A stretch of DNA of 41,841 nt from a virus: IMG/VR virus record IMGVR_UViG_3300048929_000326, positions 1 to 41,841 of that record. One strand, written 5' to 3'. Position numbers and translations under genes: made by a program. This document shows positions 6,124 to 14,451 of the stretch, piece after piece (the stretch's first letter is position 1; each line of letters starts with the position of its first letter). Under the pieces are notes generated by a model. The model did no database searches, had not been told where the DNA came from, and saw only the letters and a list, made by a program, of their open reading frames with translations.

Positions 6124-7167
6124 ATGAGCGTTGACGTCTTCAGGGTTGGCCGGACTTACCACTATCGATTCCAGGTGCGGCCATTCGCGCGCGTCCAGCG
6201 CAGCACGCGCTTGCGCGACAAGCAGAAGGCGTTGGCTGTGGCCGAGCGCGCGTACAACGCCGCGGTTGCGCGCGCCAACGGCGGGGACCCGGTGCCGACG
6301 CTGATCGAGCTGATCAACGACTGGCATGCTGTCCGCGCGTGCCACTCCAGCGCGCACCACGTCCGCAGCATCAGGACTTTCACGAAGCTGCACCTGTACG
6401 GCATGGGCGACAAGCTGGTGAGCGAATTGGACACCACTACCGTCGAACGAGCCCGCGCGCTGCACCTGGACGGCCGCTCTTTCTCCACCGCAAACCACTG
6501 GCTGCGCATCCTCAAGCTGCTGGTGAGCTGGGCCGTCAAGCGCAACATCCTGCCTCGTCTGCCGTGGGACGTTGCAATGCTCAGCGTCCAGAAGCGCCCG
6601 CGAGCGATCCTGCCAATGGCCGACGTGCTGGCGTGGTTCGAAGTGATCGACCGCGCCGGCCGCGCGCCGGCGCTCAGCACCGCCGCGCGGCTGATGCTGT
6701 GGCTGGGTCTGCGCGAATCCGAGGTGATCACCGCCCGGTGGGAGTGGTTCGACTGGGAGCGCGCCACCTACACGCCGGGCCTGACGAAGGGGCGGGAGGC
6801 CGACGCACTGCGGGTGCTTCCCCAGCTGGCCGAATACCTGGCGCCGCGCCGCACGCCCGAGGGGCTGCTGGTCTGCCGCACCGGTGGCGCTCCGTACGGG
6901 CCGGGCTTCATGCGTGACGTCATCCAGGCGGCCAACAGCGCGTGCAAGATCAAGGGCATCACCCCGCACCGCCTACGCGGCACGATCGCCACATGGCTGT
7001 CGGAGAACGGCGCGCCGGCGCAAGACGTCAAGGCTTTCCTCCGGCACAAGGACATCCGGACGACGATGGCCTACCTCGAAAAGAACATGGACCGAGTCAG
7101 CGCCGCACAAGGAAAAATCGCCGAAAAAGCGGGTTTAACACGGCGAGAAAATGGCGAACACCTTTGA
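6124..7167 (+). CDS. Tyrosine recombinase / phage integrase
   Basis: A 347-residue protein with a complete tyrosine-recombinase active site: R197 (LGLRESEV), K222 (LTKGREAD), H282 and R285 (TPHRLRGT), H308 (LRHKDIRTT) and nucleophile Y317 (MAYLEKN). The N-terminal ~55 residues form an arm/SAM-like beta domain (HYRFQV…RSTRLRDKQKA), followed by a helical core-binding domain. It starts 15 bp after the P-like gene. Unusually, it lies inside the early operon between replication and late genes, about 25 kb from the probable attR. It may integrate the phage, or resolve other sites if a second integrase lies left of the window. Confidence 0.9.
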   Translation: MSVDVFRVGRTYHYRFQVRPFARVQRSTRLRDKQKALAVAERAYNAAVARANGGDPVPTLIELINDWHAVRACHSSAHHVRSIRTFTKLHLYGMGDKLVSELDTTTVERARALHLDGRSFSTANHWLRILKLLVSWAVKRNILPRLPWDVAMLSVQKRPRAILPMADVLAWFEVIDRAGRAPALSTAARLMLWLGLRESEVITARWEWFDWERATYTPGLTKGREADALRVLPQLAEYLAPRRTPEGLLVCRTGGAPYGPGFMRDVIQAANSACKIKGITPHRLRGTIATWLSENGAPAQDVKAFLRHKDIRTTMAYLEKNMDRVSAAQGKIAEKAGLTRRENGEHL

Positions 7168-7193
7168 ATGGAGCCTTATGGATACTGGAACCC

Positions 7194-7301
7194 ATGATTA
7201 TTGAGGATCATCAGAAACAAACCAGCCCGGCGTCACAGAAGCGCTGGCAAGAAGACAAGAACCAACCGCCAAACGAGGGATCATCATGCTGCAGCGAGTG
7301 A
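7194..7301 (+). CDS. Possible small protein preceding the Q-position gene
   Basis: A 35-residue frame (MIIEDHQKQTSPASQKRW… ending SSCCSE) overlaps the first 16 bases of the Q-position gene. Codons are plausible and the overlap suggests translational coupling, but the ribosome-binding site is weak (GGAA). It could equally be leader sequence. Confidence 0.3.
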   Translation: MIIEDHQKQTSPASQKRWQEDKNQPPNEGSSCCSE

Positions 7302-7681
7302 AGAAACAAAATGTACAGGCCGCCACGTGGTCGCGCCCGGACCCGCTGGACTTCTGTCTGGCGGTGTGGAAAGACTGGATGGCCAGCTCGGGCCAGCGCA
7401 ACCTGGGCGCTCGGATCATGGGCGGCCTGGTTGGCGAAAGCGATGGTCATGGATACGACATCCATGAGGCGCAGCACAGCCATGACATGCAGATCGCCGC
7501 GGCGACCGATGCGATGATCGACAGTTTGCCGCGACTGCATGTCTGGGCAATCTACAAGAGCTGCAGCATCTCAACAGCATGGCGCTTCCCGAATGCGGAC
7601 CTTGTGACTGTGGCCACAGAGGCCCGCACCGAGCTGACTGAGAAGCTGAAAAAAAATGAATGTACCCGTAACCTTTTTTAA
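7286..7681 (+). CDS. Q-position late regulator candidate
   Basis: A 131-residue protein (GAGGG ribosome-binding site) is the last gene before an extended -10 promoter with a terminated leader. That is exactly where lambda-like phages encode the antiterminator Q. The C-terminal ~55 residues (TDAMIDSLPRLHVWAIYKSC…AWRFPNAD…KLKKN) recur in two truncated copies at 32830-33011 and 34212-34394, so this module is mobile or recombinogenic. I do not recognise a named family, and antitermination is inferred from synteny only. If correct, it would let RNA polymerase starting just downstream pass the leader terminator and the many hairpins in the late operon. Confidence 0.6.
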   Translation: MLQRVKKQNVQAATWSRPDPLDFCLAVWKDWMASSGQRNLGARIMGGLVGESDGHGYDIHEAQHSHDMQIAAATDAMIDSLPRLHVWAIYKSCSISTAWRFPNADLVTVATEARTELTEKLKKNECTRNLF

Positions 7682-7688
7682 TTTTTTC

Positions 7689-7697
7689 TGATATAGT
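7689..7697 (+). promoter_or_regulatory. Late promoter, extended -10 (pR'-like)
   Basis: TG-A-TATAGT (7689-7697) is an extended -10 element preceded by a T-rich tract. No good -35 is seen, as expected when the extended -10 compensates. It lies directly after the Q-position gene and before a terminated leader. Homologous -10 elements occur at about 33793 and 35557. Confidence 0.65.
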
Positions 7698-7706
7698 GCA
7701 CGCACA

Positions 7707-7765
7707 CCGGGATTCGTTCGCCCGGAGAAAAGTAAGCCCACCGCCGCAAGGTCGTGGGCTTTTTT
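7707..7765 (+). terminator. Two-hairpin leader and intrinsic terminator (tR'-like), copy 1
   Basis: Hairpin 1 is CCGGG-N9-CCCGG (7707-7725), a possible pause signal. Hairpin 2 is GCCCAC…GTGGGC (7736-7759) with six T residues, an intrinsic terminator. Together they would yield a short (~65 nt) leader RNA like lambda 6S RNA unless antitermination occurs. The same two-hairpin layout recurs twice to the right of attR. Confidence 0.75.
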
Positions 7766-7793
7766 GTTTTGCAGCCGCGATTGCGAGGTTTTC

Positions 7794-7937
7794 ATGGAAG
7801 TCGATCTGACCGTCGCTGAAGTGCATTCTCGTATCCGCTGGGTTCGCATGTGTATGGCGCTGCTCCTATTTCAAGATGACATGCGCGTCGCGACCGAGAT
7901 CGCCGGCGCGAAGCAGCGCCGGCCAGCACGCTGGTAG
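7794..7937 (+). CDS. Small hypothetical protein
   Basis: A 47-residue protein (MEVDLTVAEVHSRIRW…) with GAGG upstream, the first gene after the leader terminator. A near-identical homologue lies at 35655-35804 after leader copy 3. No domain is recognised; a central hydrophobic stretch (CMALLLF) is too short for a confident membrane helix. Conservation of both sequence and position in the two copies supports that it is coding. Confidence 0.6.
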   Translation: MEVDLTVAEVHSRIRWVRMCMALLLFQDDMRVATEIAGAKQRRPARW

Positions 7938-7939
7938 AT

Positions 7940-8131
7940 ATGCAAGCGATCCACCACCGTGACCTGATTATCCGGGCTGTACGGGAGCGAGATGCCCGCA
8001 CGTTGGATAGGCTCATTGCGCAGCTTGTTGATGCTGAGCGCGCAAGAGAGATCCTTCGTGCCAAGGGCTATGGCGCAAGTGGTTTGACTGCCAGCGCGAC
8101 GGCCGCCCAGGTACCAGAGGCACCGCGCTGA
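7940..8131 (+). CDS. Small hypothetical protein, helical
   Basis: A 63-residue protein (MQAIHHRDLIIRAVRERDART…) predicted largely helical, with many Arg/Asp/Glu residues. It follows the previous gene by two bases and shares its last base with the HNH gene start. A homologue with mostly synonymous differences is at 36169-36363, which indicates selection on the protein. Function unknown; it always precedes DNA-packaging or cargo genes in this window. Confidence 0.65.
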   Translation: MQAIHHRDLIIRAVRERDARTLDRLIAQLVDAERAREILRAKGYGASGLTASATAAQVPEAPR

Positions 8132-8520
8132 TGGCACGATTGCAGACGCTCAAGTCGCGACTTGGAAGCGCCCCGAGTAGGCTGGCGACCATTCAGTCAG
8201 GAAGCTGGCGCACGGACAAGCAGAGCAGCACCGCACGAGGCTACGGCTACAAGTGGCAGCAGGCTCGTGCTGGCTATCTGGTGCTGCATCCATTCTGCGC
8301 TTACTGTCTGCGTGAGGCATCCATCAGCTACGCGCAGGACGCGGTCGCCATTGGTCTCCAGTGCGCTCGTGCAGGCATCGGCCTGCCGTATGCGCAGGTG
8401 GTCGACCATGTGACGCCGCACCGTGGCGACATGAAGCTGTTCTGGGACTCCAGCAACTGGCAGTCCCTCTGCTCGCCACATCATAGTCGCGACAAGCAGC
8501 GCGAGGAAGCATCGCTTTAG
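8131..8520 (+). CDS. HNH endonuclease (packaging-associated)
   Basis: A 129-residue protein. An early segment (SSTARGYGYKWQQARAGYL, CAYC) and the HNH core (VVDHVTPHRGD…FWDSSNWQSLCSPHHSRD) match the HNH proteins found immediately upstream of terminase in cos-type phages, such as HK97 gp74. There they stimulate cos cleavage by the terminase. The metal-binding D-H…N…H residues are present, as is a C-x2-C pair; a second cysteine site lies near the C-terminus. The position next to the small terminase subunit and a putative cos region fits this role. Confidence 0.85.
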   Translation: MARLQTLKSRLGSAPSRLATIQSGSWRTDKQSSTARGYGYKWQQARAGYLVLHPFCAYCLREASISYAQDAVAIGLQCARAGIGLPYAQVVDHVTPHRGDMKLFWDSSNWQSLCSPHHSRDKQREEASL

Positions 8521-8619
8521 GCAGCAGGGGCGCGACTGACGGCCAGAGCGAGTAGAAAAGTTATGGAGGCTAACCCTCTGTCCTGCTCGATTTTTTGCGC
8601 GATCGAAACCAAAAAACGT

Positions 8620-8760
8620 ATCAGAAAGCAACATTGCACTGGTGCATAATTATCGATGCATCAAGGGAAACATTGCATCCAAGGAAGGGGTGGGGGTGGT
8701 CGAAAGTCTGGCCGCCCCGGCCGTCTAGACCGCATGTTCTCCCACGCACAGAATATTTCT
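8620..8760. other. Putative cos region
   Basis: The 260-bp gap between HNH and terminase (8521-8780) has no gene. It contains several ATTGCA/TGCAT repeats with dyad symmetry (TGCATAATTATCGATGCA at 8642-8659). A G-rich block GGGGTGGGGGTGGTCGAAAG starts at about 8688. I associate such a block, followed by a C-rich segment, with the region ahead of terminase genes in cos-type phages. Cleavage positions cannot be read from sequence alone. Confidence 0.4.
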
Positions 8761-8780
8761 CCCGTATGAGGTGGTGTTAA

Positions 8781-9245
8781 ATGGAGTTAACCAGCAAGCA
8801 AAGGGCCTTCGCGGATGCCGTGCTGGCTGGAAAGTCCAACAAGGATGCTGCGATAGCCGCCGGCTACAGCGCCAAGACGGCCGGCCCCGCCGGATCGCGC
8901 CTGGCGAAGTTGCCACATGTTGCCGCCTTCATCGCCAAGTACAAAAAAGCGGATGCGCCAACACCCCCGCCGCCCCCGCCAGTCAAGCCAGTGCCGACAT
9001 TCGACGTCAACACGGCGATTATGTTTTCCGATCCGAAAAATTTTCTGCTGGCTGCTATGAACGACCCGGCCGCTTCTGCGGCGCTGCGCGTCGACGCGGC
9101 AAAGGCCCTCATGCCGTTTGTGCACAAAAAGGTGGGGGAGGCTGGTAAGAAAGAGGAGAAGAAGGCCGCCGCTGAGAAAGCTGCCGGCCGATTCACCGCA
9201 TCCGCGCCGCCTAAGCTGGTCGCCGCCGGCGGCAAAAAGGTCTGA
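8781..9245 (+). CDS. Terminase small subunit
   Basis: A 154-residue protein beginning with the Terminase_2 signature (LTSKQRAFADAVLAGKSN, then AAIAAGYSAKTA), the DNA-recognition domain that binds cos/pac and assembles as a ring. A proline run separates it from a helical middle (about 78-118), and a Lys/Ala-rich tail may contact the large subunit. It lies between the putative cos region and the large subunit, the usual order. Confidence 0.85.
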   Translation: MELTSKQRAFADAVLAGKSNKDAAIAAGYSAKTAGPAGSRLAKLPHVAAFIAKYKKADAPTPPPPPPVKPVPTFDVNTAIMFSDPKNFLLAAMNDPAASAALRVDAAKALMPFVHKKVGEAGKKEEKKAAAEKAAGRFTASAPPKLVAAGGKKV

Positions 9246-9247
9246 CG

Positions 9248-10939
9248 GTGGGTGCAACTCCCGCTTGGGTGACAGCATGCACTGATTGGGAAGCTCGCCT
9301 CATCGCGGGCGAGTCGATTATCCCGCCTCCGATCTTTCCGGAGCAGGCGGAGCAGGCTCTAGCCATTTTCAAGGAACTGCGGGTCGTCGACTTGCCGGGG
9401 AAACCGACCTTCGGCGAGTGCACGGACCAGTTCGTGTTCGACTTCGTAGCGGCCATCTTCGGCGGCTACGACGCCGAGACCGGTAAGCAGATGATCCGCG
9501 AATACGGCCTGCTGATTTCGAAGAAAAACACGAAATCGACTATCGCGGCTGGGATCATGGTGACCGCACTGATCCTGTGTTGGCGGGAGGAGGAGGAACA
9601 CCTCATCCTGGCGCCGACTAAGGAGGTGGCGGACAACAGCTTTAAGCCGGCCGCGAGCATGATCCGCGCCGACGACGAGCTGATGGACCTGTTTCACATT
9701 CAGGACCACGTCCGAACGATCACACACAGGGTGAATCGGAACAGCCTGAAGGTGGTTGCTGCGGATACTGATACTGTCTCTGGCAAGAAGTCCGGGAAGA
9801 TCCTAGTTGACGAGCTATGGTTGTTCGGCAAGCGCTCCAACGCTGTCGCGATGTTCATGGAAGCGTTGGGCGGCCAGGTGTCACGGGATGAGGGCTGGGT
9901 AATTTTCCTGACCACGCAAAGCGATGATCCGCCGGCAGGTGTATTCAAAGAGAAGCTGGACTACTGGCGCGACGTCCGTGACGGCAAAATCGAGGACCCG
10001 AAGACACTCGGCATTCTGTACGAATTCCCCAAGTCGATGATCGAGTCGAAAGCCTACCTCGACCCGAAGAACTTCTACATCACGAATCCGAACCTTGGCC
10101 GCTCGGTGAGTGGGGAATGGCTGGCTGACCAGCTGAAAAAGAACCAGTCCAAGCAGGACGGCTCATTCCAGCAGTTCTTGGCCAAGCATCTGAACATAGA
10201 AATCGGCATGAATCTCCGGTCCGGCCGCTGGGCCGGCGCCGACTTCTGGGAAGCGCAAGGCATCGCGGCGCTGACACTCGATGAATTGCTGACGCGGTCT
10301 GAGGTCGCCGTGGTCGGCATCGACGGCGGCGGCCTGGATGACTTGCTCGGCTTGGCGGTAATCGGCCGAGAGAAAAAGACGCGTCGGTGGTTGCTATGGG
10401 CTCATGCCTGGGCGCACAAGATTGTTCTCGACCGCAGAAAAGAGATCGCGCCCGCGCTGTTGGACTTTGCGGCGGATGGCGACCTGACCATCGTGGATCA
10501 ACCCGGTCAGGATGTTATCGAGGTGGCGGACATCATCTGCCGCGTGCGCGACGCGCGTGTGCTACCGGATGAAAAGTCGATTGGCGTTGACCCTGCGGGC
10601 ATTGGCGACGTTATCGACGAGTTGACCGACCCTGACGTGTCTCGCGGATTCACGATGGAGCAGATTATCGGTGTTTCGCAGGGATGGCGCCTGAGTGGCG
10701 CCATCAAGACGACCGAACGAAAGGTCGCAGGTAAAGAGATGGTGCATAGCGGTTGCCGCCTCATGGCGTGGTGCGTCGGGAATGCGAAAGTGGCCCCGAC
10801 TGGGAATGCGACGCTGATTACGAAACAGATCTCAGGCACCGCAAAAATCGATCCACTCATGGCCGTCTTCAACGCCGTCTCTTTGATGTCGCTGAATCCG
10901 GAAAGCAACGCAATTGACCAGGGCTTCGTTTCCTTATGA
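9248..10939 (+). CDS. Terminase large subunit
   Basis: A 563-residue protein of the Terminase_1 family, the motor that translocates and cuts phage DNA. A Walker-A-like segment SKKNTKST is at about 91-98 and Walker B (KILVDELW) at about 184-191, with D188/E189. The nuclease domain begins near VVGIDGGGLDD (about 355-365), whose aspartate binds metal. The start is GTG two bases after the small-subunit stop, and the stop overlaps the portal ATG. The length is normal for the family. Confidence 0.93.
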   Translation: MGATPAWVTACTDWEARLIAGESIIPPPIFPEQAEQALAIFKELRVVDLPGKPTFGECTDQFVFDFVAAIFGGYDAETGKQMIREYGLLISKKNTKSTIAAGIMVTALILCWREEEEHLILAPTKEVADNSFKPAASMIRADDELMDLFHIQDHVRTITHRVNRNSLKVVAADTDTVSGKKSGKILVDELWLFGKRSNAVAMFMEALGGQVSRDEGWVIFLTTQSDDPPAGVFKEKLDYWRDVRDGKIEDPKTLGILYEFPKSMIESKAYLDPKNFYITNPNLGRSVSGEWLADQLKKNQSKQDGSFQQFLAKHLNIEIGMNLRSGRWAGADFWEAQGIAALTLDELLTRSEVAVVGIDGGGLDDLLGLAVIGREKKTRRWLLWAHAWAHKIVLDRRKEIAPALLDFAADGDLTIVDQPGQDVIEVADIICRVRDARVLPDEKSIGVDPAGIGDVIDELTDPDVSRGFTMEQIIGVSQGWRLSGAIKTTERKVAGKEMVHSGCRLMAWCVGNAKVAPTGNATLITKQISGTAKIDPLMAVFNAVSLMSLNPESNAIDQGFVSL

Positions 10940-12249
10940 AAAACACCGCATGGGAGGTCGTACAGAGCCGCGCTTCAATCCCCGGCTCGCCGATCCTGAC
11001 GAGTTGGCGCGCTGAGCGCGAAGGCGCCCGCCAGGTGCAGAACGCGGTGCAGACGGTCACATCCAGCGATCCGCAGGTCATCGCCATGTTGGGCGGCCAC
11101 AGCGCAGCCTCCGGATTTGCAGTGACGCCGGAGTCGTCGATGCGGGTTTCCGCCGTCTACGCGTCGGTGCGGCTGCTGTCGGGCGCGATCGCCTCCATCC
11201 CTGTGGCGTTGTACCGCGAAAAGGAGGGCGTCCGCGAATCCATCAGCCCTGAGCTTTGGTGGCTTCTCAATGAGGAACCCGCCCCCAGTTGGACCGCCGC
11301 CTCGATGTGGGAATGGATCATGCTGTCGATCTGCCTGCGCGGCGATGGCTACGTCGAGATTCGCCGTTCCGGCGCAACCATCAAGACGCTGCGACCATTG
11401 CATCCGGACCGCGTGTCCGCGCGCAAGGTGGGCGACTACCTCGTCTACTCAGTGTGCGACGAGGACGGCCAGGTTCGACCTGTGCACCAGGACGACATGC
11501 TGCATTTCGCTGGATTCGGCTTCAACGGCATTCGAAGCATGTCGGTGATCCAATGGGCGGCGTTCCAGTCGATTGGCGTGGCGCTGGCCGCCGATACATT
11601 CTCTGGCAGCTTCTTCGCCAATGGCGCGGCACCAAAACACGCCATCAGGGCTCCGAACCGGATGGATGAAGAGCAGATCGAACTGCTGCGCGCTGAGTAC
11701 AAGAATAAATATGCAGGAGCCAATAACGCCGGCGCTCCGATTGTGCTGACGCAAGGCCTGGATATCAAGGAAATGAGCATGACTGCGGAGGATGCTCAGC
11801 TTCTGGAGACGCGCAAGTGGCAGGTGATCGACATCGCCCGCGCGTTCGGAGTCCCGCCGCACCTGATCGGCGCCCAGGAGACCACCAGCTCCTGGGGAAC
11901 CGGCGTGGAACAGACCACGCTGGGCTTCATCAAATTCGCACTCCAGCCGCATATCAACCGCATCCGGCAGGAGCTGAACCGCAAGTTGTTCCGCCGCGCC
12001 TCGCCGTTCGCCGAACACAAGATGGAAGCGCTGCTGTCGGGCGACTTAAAAGCCGAAGGCGAGTTCATGCGCCAATCGGTTGGCGGTTCGCAGGGACCCG
12101 GCTGGATGACCATCAACGAGATCCGCAAGATCAAGAATTTGCCACCAGTTGAGGGTGGCGACGTGCTGTATCGCCCGGAAAAGCTGGCGCAACCCTCGAA
12201 ATCGACCAACAAGGACACCAATGAAGAAGATAGCCCAGCTGCTGCGTAA
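10936..12249 (+). CDS. Portal protein, HK97 family
   Basis: A 437-residue protein that forms the dodecameric DNA entry ring of the head. Diagnostic segments are SSMRVSAVYASVRLLSGAIA, LSICLRGDGYVEI, and the late ARAFGVPPHLIG…SSWGTGVEQ…GFIKFALQPH, all typical of Phage_portal (HK97 gp3-like). It starts by ATGA overlap with the terminase stop, and its last 29 bases overlap the protease gene. No anomaly is seen. Confidence 0.93.
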   Translation: MKNTAWEVVQSRASIPGSPILTSWRAEREGARQVQNAVQTVTSSDPQVIAMLGGHSAASGFAVTPESSMRVSAVYASVRLLSGAIASIPVALYREKEGVRESISPELWWLLNEEPAPSWTAASMWEWIMLSICLRGDGYVEIRRSGATIKTLRPLHPDRVSARKVGDYLVYSVCDEDGQVRPVHQDDMLHFAGFGFNGIRSMSVIQWAAFQSIGVALAADTFSGSFFANGAAPKHAIRAPNRMDEEQIELLRAEYKNKYAGANNAGAPIVLTQGLDIKEMSMTAEDAQLLETRKWQVIDIARAFGVPPHLIGAQETTSSWGTGVEQTTLGFIKFALQPHINRIRQELNRKLFRRASPFAEHKMEALLSGDLKAEGEFMRQSVGGSQGPGWMTINEIRKIKNLPPVEGGDVLYRPEKLAQPSKSTNKDTNEEDSPAAA

Positions 12250-12913
12250 CAGCGCCAGTGCAGCGCCGCCGAAAATCGTCGCCGAGGGCGAACCGGAGGT
12301 GCTTTACCTATACGACATCATCGATCCTTACTGGGGCGTCGGTGCAGCGCAGTTCAACAAGGCGCTGGCGGGCATGAGCGGCAAGAAGGTGACGCTGCGC
12401 GTCAATTCGCCAGGCGGCGATGTATTCGACGGCCGCGCTATGGCCGCCGCTATCGCGCAGCACGGGGACGTGCACGCTGTCATCGAAGGCCTGGCCGCCA
12501 GTGCCGCCACCTACGTCACTGCCGCCTGCGCTTCGGTGTCGATCGCAGCCGGCAGCTTCTATATGATCCACAACGCGTGGACCATGGCCTACGGGAACAA
12601 GGACGATCTGATCAAAACGGCAGATTTGCTCGGAAAGATCGACGATTCGATCATCGACGACTACGCCAAAAAGACCGGAAAGTCGCGTGACGAGATCGCC
12701 GCCTGGATGGATGCGGAAACCTGGTTCACCGCCGAGGAGGCTGTGGCGAACGGCTTCGCCGACACGGTTTCCGACTCGGCCAAGGTCGAAAACAAATGGG
12801 ATCTCAGCGCCTACAACAACGCACCACCGCCACCACCTCGCGATGACACCGCAGAGTGGGATGCGGTCCGCCAGCGCAACGCCAATCGTCTGCGCCTCCA
12901 CGAAATCGGATAA
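12221..12913 (+). CDS. Head maturation protease, ClpP-like
   Basis: A 230-residue serine protease of the ClpP/S14 prohead type. S94 lies in GLAASAATYV and H117 in FYMIHNAW, with the oxyanion-strand motif VNSPGGDVFDG at about 61-71. It cleaves the delta domain of the capsid protein during HK97-type maturation. The start was chosen at ATG 12221, with AAGGA upstream, where homology-like sequence begins (MKKIAQLLRNSA). A proline run near 213-217 precedes a helical tail that may act as a scaffold. It is followed by a terminator hairpin and the capsid gene. Confidence 0.9.
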   Translation: MKKIAQLLRNSASAAPPKIVAEGEPEVLYLYDIIDPYWGVGAAQFNKALAGMSGKKVTLRVNSPGGDVFDGRAMAAAIAQHGDVHAVIEGLAASAATYVTAACASVSIAAGSFYMIHNAWTMAYGNKDDLIKTADLLGKIDDSIIDDYAKKTGKSRDEIAAWMDAETWFTAEEAVANGFADTVSDSAKVENKWDLSAYNNAPPPPPRDDTAEWDAVRQRNANRLRLHEIG

Positions 12914-12935
12914 CGCACTCGCGCAATCCTCCTCC

Positions 12936-12958
12936 AGCCGCCCCGAGCGGCTTTTTTT
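12936..12958 (+). terminator. Intrinsic terminator between protease and capsid
   Basis: AGCCGC (12936-12941), a five-base loop, GCGGCT (12947-12952) and a T-tract. Lying inside the head operon, it must be partly read through or serve to process the mRNA. Confidence 0.75.
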
Positions 12959-12981
12959 ACGCCCGTAGAAAGGGAAATACG

Positions 12982-14199
12982 ATGAAATCGATTCAAGCAC
13001 TGCGCGAGGAACGTCAGCAACTCGCCAAGGAAGCCCGCAACCAGCTGGAGCAAAAGGGCGACCGCGCCTGGACCAAGGAAGATCAGGCGACATTTGATGC
13101 GCGCGCCGACAAGATCGAGGCCCTCGAAAGCGAGATCGCCTCGGTGGAGCGCCTGATGAAATTCGAGATCGAGGACAATAACCGCGATGTCGAGGAGTTC
13201 CGCCGCAATCCCGACGCGCGCGCCGAGAACAAGCCACGCGCGCTGTTCGAGAAACTGCTGCGCGAAGGCCCGCAGGCACTGAGCCGCGATGAACTGGTCG
13301 AAATCCGCAACACCATGTCGACGACCACGCCGTCGCAGGGCGGCTACACCGTGCAAACCGACGTGGCCAAGGAACTGATCGACGCGCTGAAGGCTTACGG
13401 CGGCATGCGCGGCGTCACCTCCAGTATCACCACTTCGCAAGGTAACCCGCTGGGCTACCCAAGCTCGGACGGTACTTCGGAGGAAGGTGAGTGGGTCGCG
13501 GAAAATGTCCAGGCTTCGTCTGCCGACCCATCGTTCGGCACCGTGGGCCTGAACACCTTCAAGGCCAGCTCGAAGATCATCACCATTCCGATTGAGCTGC
13601 TGATGGACAGTTCGATTGACGTGATCGCGATGGTCAATAAGCGCATCCGCGACCGCTTGGGCCGCACCATGAACAAAGGTTTCACCACGGGCACCGGTAC
13701 CGGCCAACCGACTGGTTACGTCACTGCGTCCGGCGTGGGCAAAGTCGGGGCCACCGGTCAGACTGTCACCGTGCTGTATGACGACCTGGTTGACCTGCAA
13801 GAATCGATCGATCAAGCATACCAAGATGCAGGCACCTGCCGCTTCATGATGCACCAGCAGACTCGCAAGGTCGTCCGCAAGATCAAGGACGGTGCTGGCC
13901 GCCCTATCTGGGCAGAGTCGTACGAAGCGGGCATCAAAACCGGCACTCCCGCTCAGCTGCTGGGCGCGGACGTCACCATCAACAACGACATGGCGCAGCC
14001 GGCTGCCAATGCCAAGACCATCGGCTTTGGTGACTTCAGCCGCTACATGATCCGCGATGTGCTGGACATCATGCTGTATCGCTTCGACGATTCGGCGTTC
14101 GCGACCAAAGGGCAAGTCGGCTTCCTGGCCTTCTCGCGCGCCGGCGGCAATCTGTTGGACGTCAACGGCATCAAGCTGTACCAGCAGTCGGCCACCTAA
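12982..14199 (+). CDS. Major capsid protein, HK97 family
   Basis: A 405-residue HK97-fold capsid protein. The N-terminal ~65 residues are charged and coiled-coil-like (the delta/scaffold domain, ALREERQQLAKEARNQ). A flexible region follows, then the E-loop/P-domain sequence (STTTPSQGGYTVQTDVA…GVTSSITTSQGNPLGYP…) and a typical C-terminus (GFGDFSRYMIRD…YRFDDSAFATKGQVGFLAF). GAAAGGG precedes the ATG. The length is near the HK97 norm of 385. Confidence 0.93.
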   Translation: MKSIQALREERQQLAKEARNQLEQKGDRAWTKEDQATFDARADKIEALESEIASVERLMKFEIEDNNRDVEEFRRNPDARAENKPRALFEKLLREGPQALSRDELVEIRNTMSTTTPSQGGYTVQTDVAKELIDALKAYGGMRGVTSSITTSQGNPLGYPSSDGTSEEGEWVAENVQASSADPSFGTVGLNTFKASSKIITIPIELLMDSSIDVIAMVNKRIRDRLGRTMNKGFTTGTGTGQPTGYVTASGVGKVGATGQTVTVLYDDLVDLQESIDQAYQDAGTCRFMMHQQTRKVVRKIKDGAGRPIWAESYEAGIKTGTPAQLLGADVTINNDMAQPAANAKTIGFGDFSRYMIRDVLDIMLYRFDDSAFATKGQVGFLAFSRAGGNLLDVNGIKLYQQSAT

Positions 14200-14211
14200 T
14201 CCCGTCCACCG

Positions 14212-14233
14212 GCGGCGGGCTTTGGCCCGCCGC
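14212..14233 (+). terminator. GC-rich hairpin after capsid gene
   Basis: GCGGCGGGC - TTTG - GCCCGCCGC, a perfect 9-bp stem just after the capsid stop. There is no T-tract, so it more likely stabilises or processes the capsid mRNA than terminates transcription. Confidence 0.55.
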
Positions 14234-14251
14234 ACTTCCATCGGAGAGAAC

Positions 14252-14449
14252 ATGAGTAAGAACCAACCGAAAGCCAGTTCCGCGACAGCGCTCGAAGGCG
14301 AAGTCAAGGCCCGCCTGCTGATCGACTGCGACCTGGGGAAATGCAACGACGTGGTGTTGATTGACGCGCAACTGGCCGAGACGATGAAAGATGTCATCGA
14401 CACCACGCCAGCCGCCGTCGAATACGCCGAATCCATCGCGAAAGAATAA
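14252..14449 (+). CDS. Small head-region protein
   Basis: A 65-residue protein (MSKNQPKASSATALEGEVKA…) with CGGAGAG upstream. The middle LLIDCDLGKCNDVVLIDAQL looks like a small beta hairpin unit. Genes of this size after the capsid gene often encode head decoration or assembly proteins, but no family is recognised. It is followed after two bases by the adhesin-like gene, so the three genes 14252-16748 form a unit. Confidence 0.6.
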   Translation: MSKNQPKASSATALEGEVKARLLIDCDLGKCNDVVLIDAQLAETMKDVIDTTPAAVEYAESIAKE

Positions 14450-14451
14450 TC

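Noticed and set aside
5833-6969. Minus-strand open frame opposite the integrase and P-like genes
   Set aside because: It is a GC-driven shadow; the plus strand carries a complete recombinase active site.
8642-8659. Dyad TGCAT…ATGCA as a CRISPR-like repeat
   Set aside because: Only a few unspaced copies exist and no cas genes or regular spacers are present anywhere in the window.
12811-14436. Long minus-strand open frame opposite the capsid gene
   Set aside because: It is the antisense of the clear HK97 capsid gene in high-GC DNA and has no family-like sequence.
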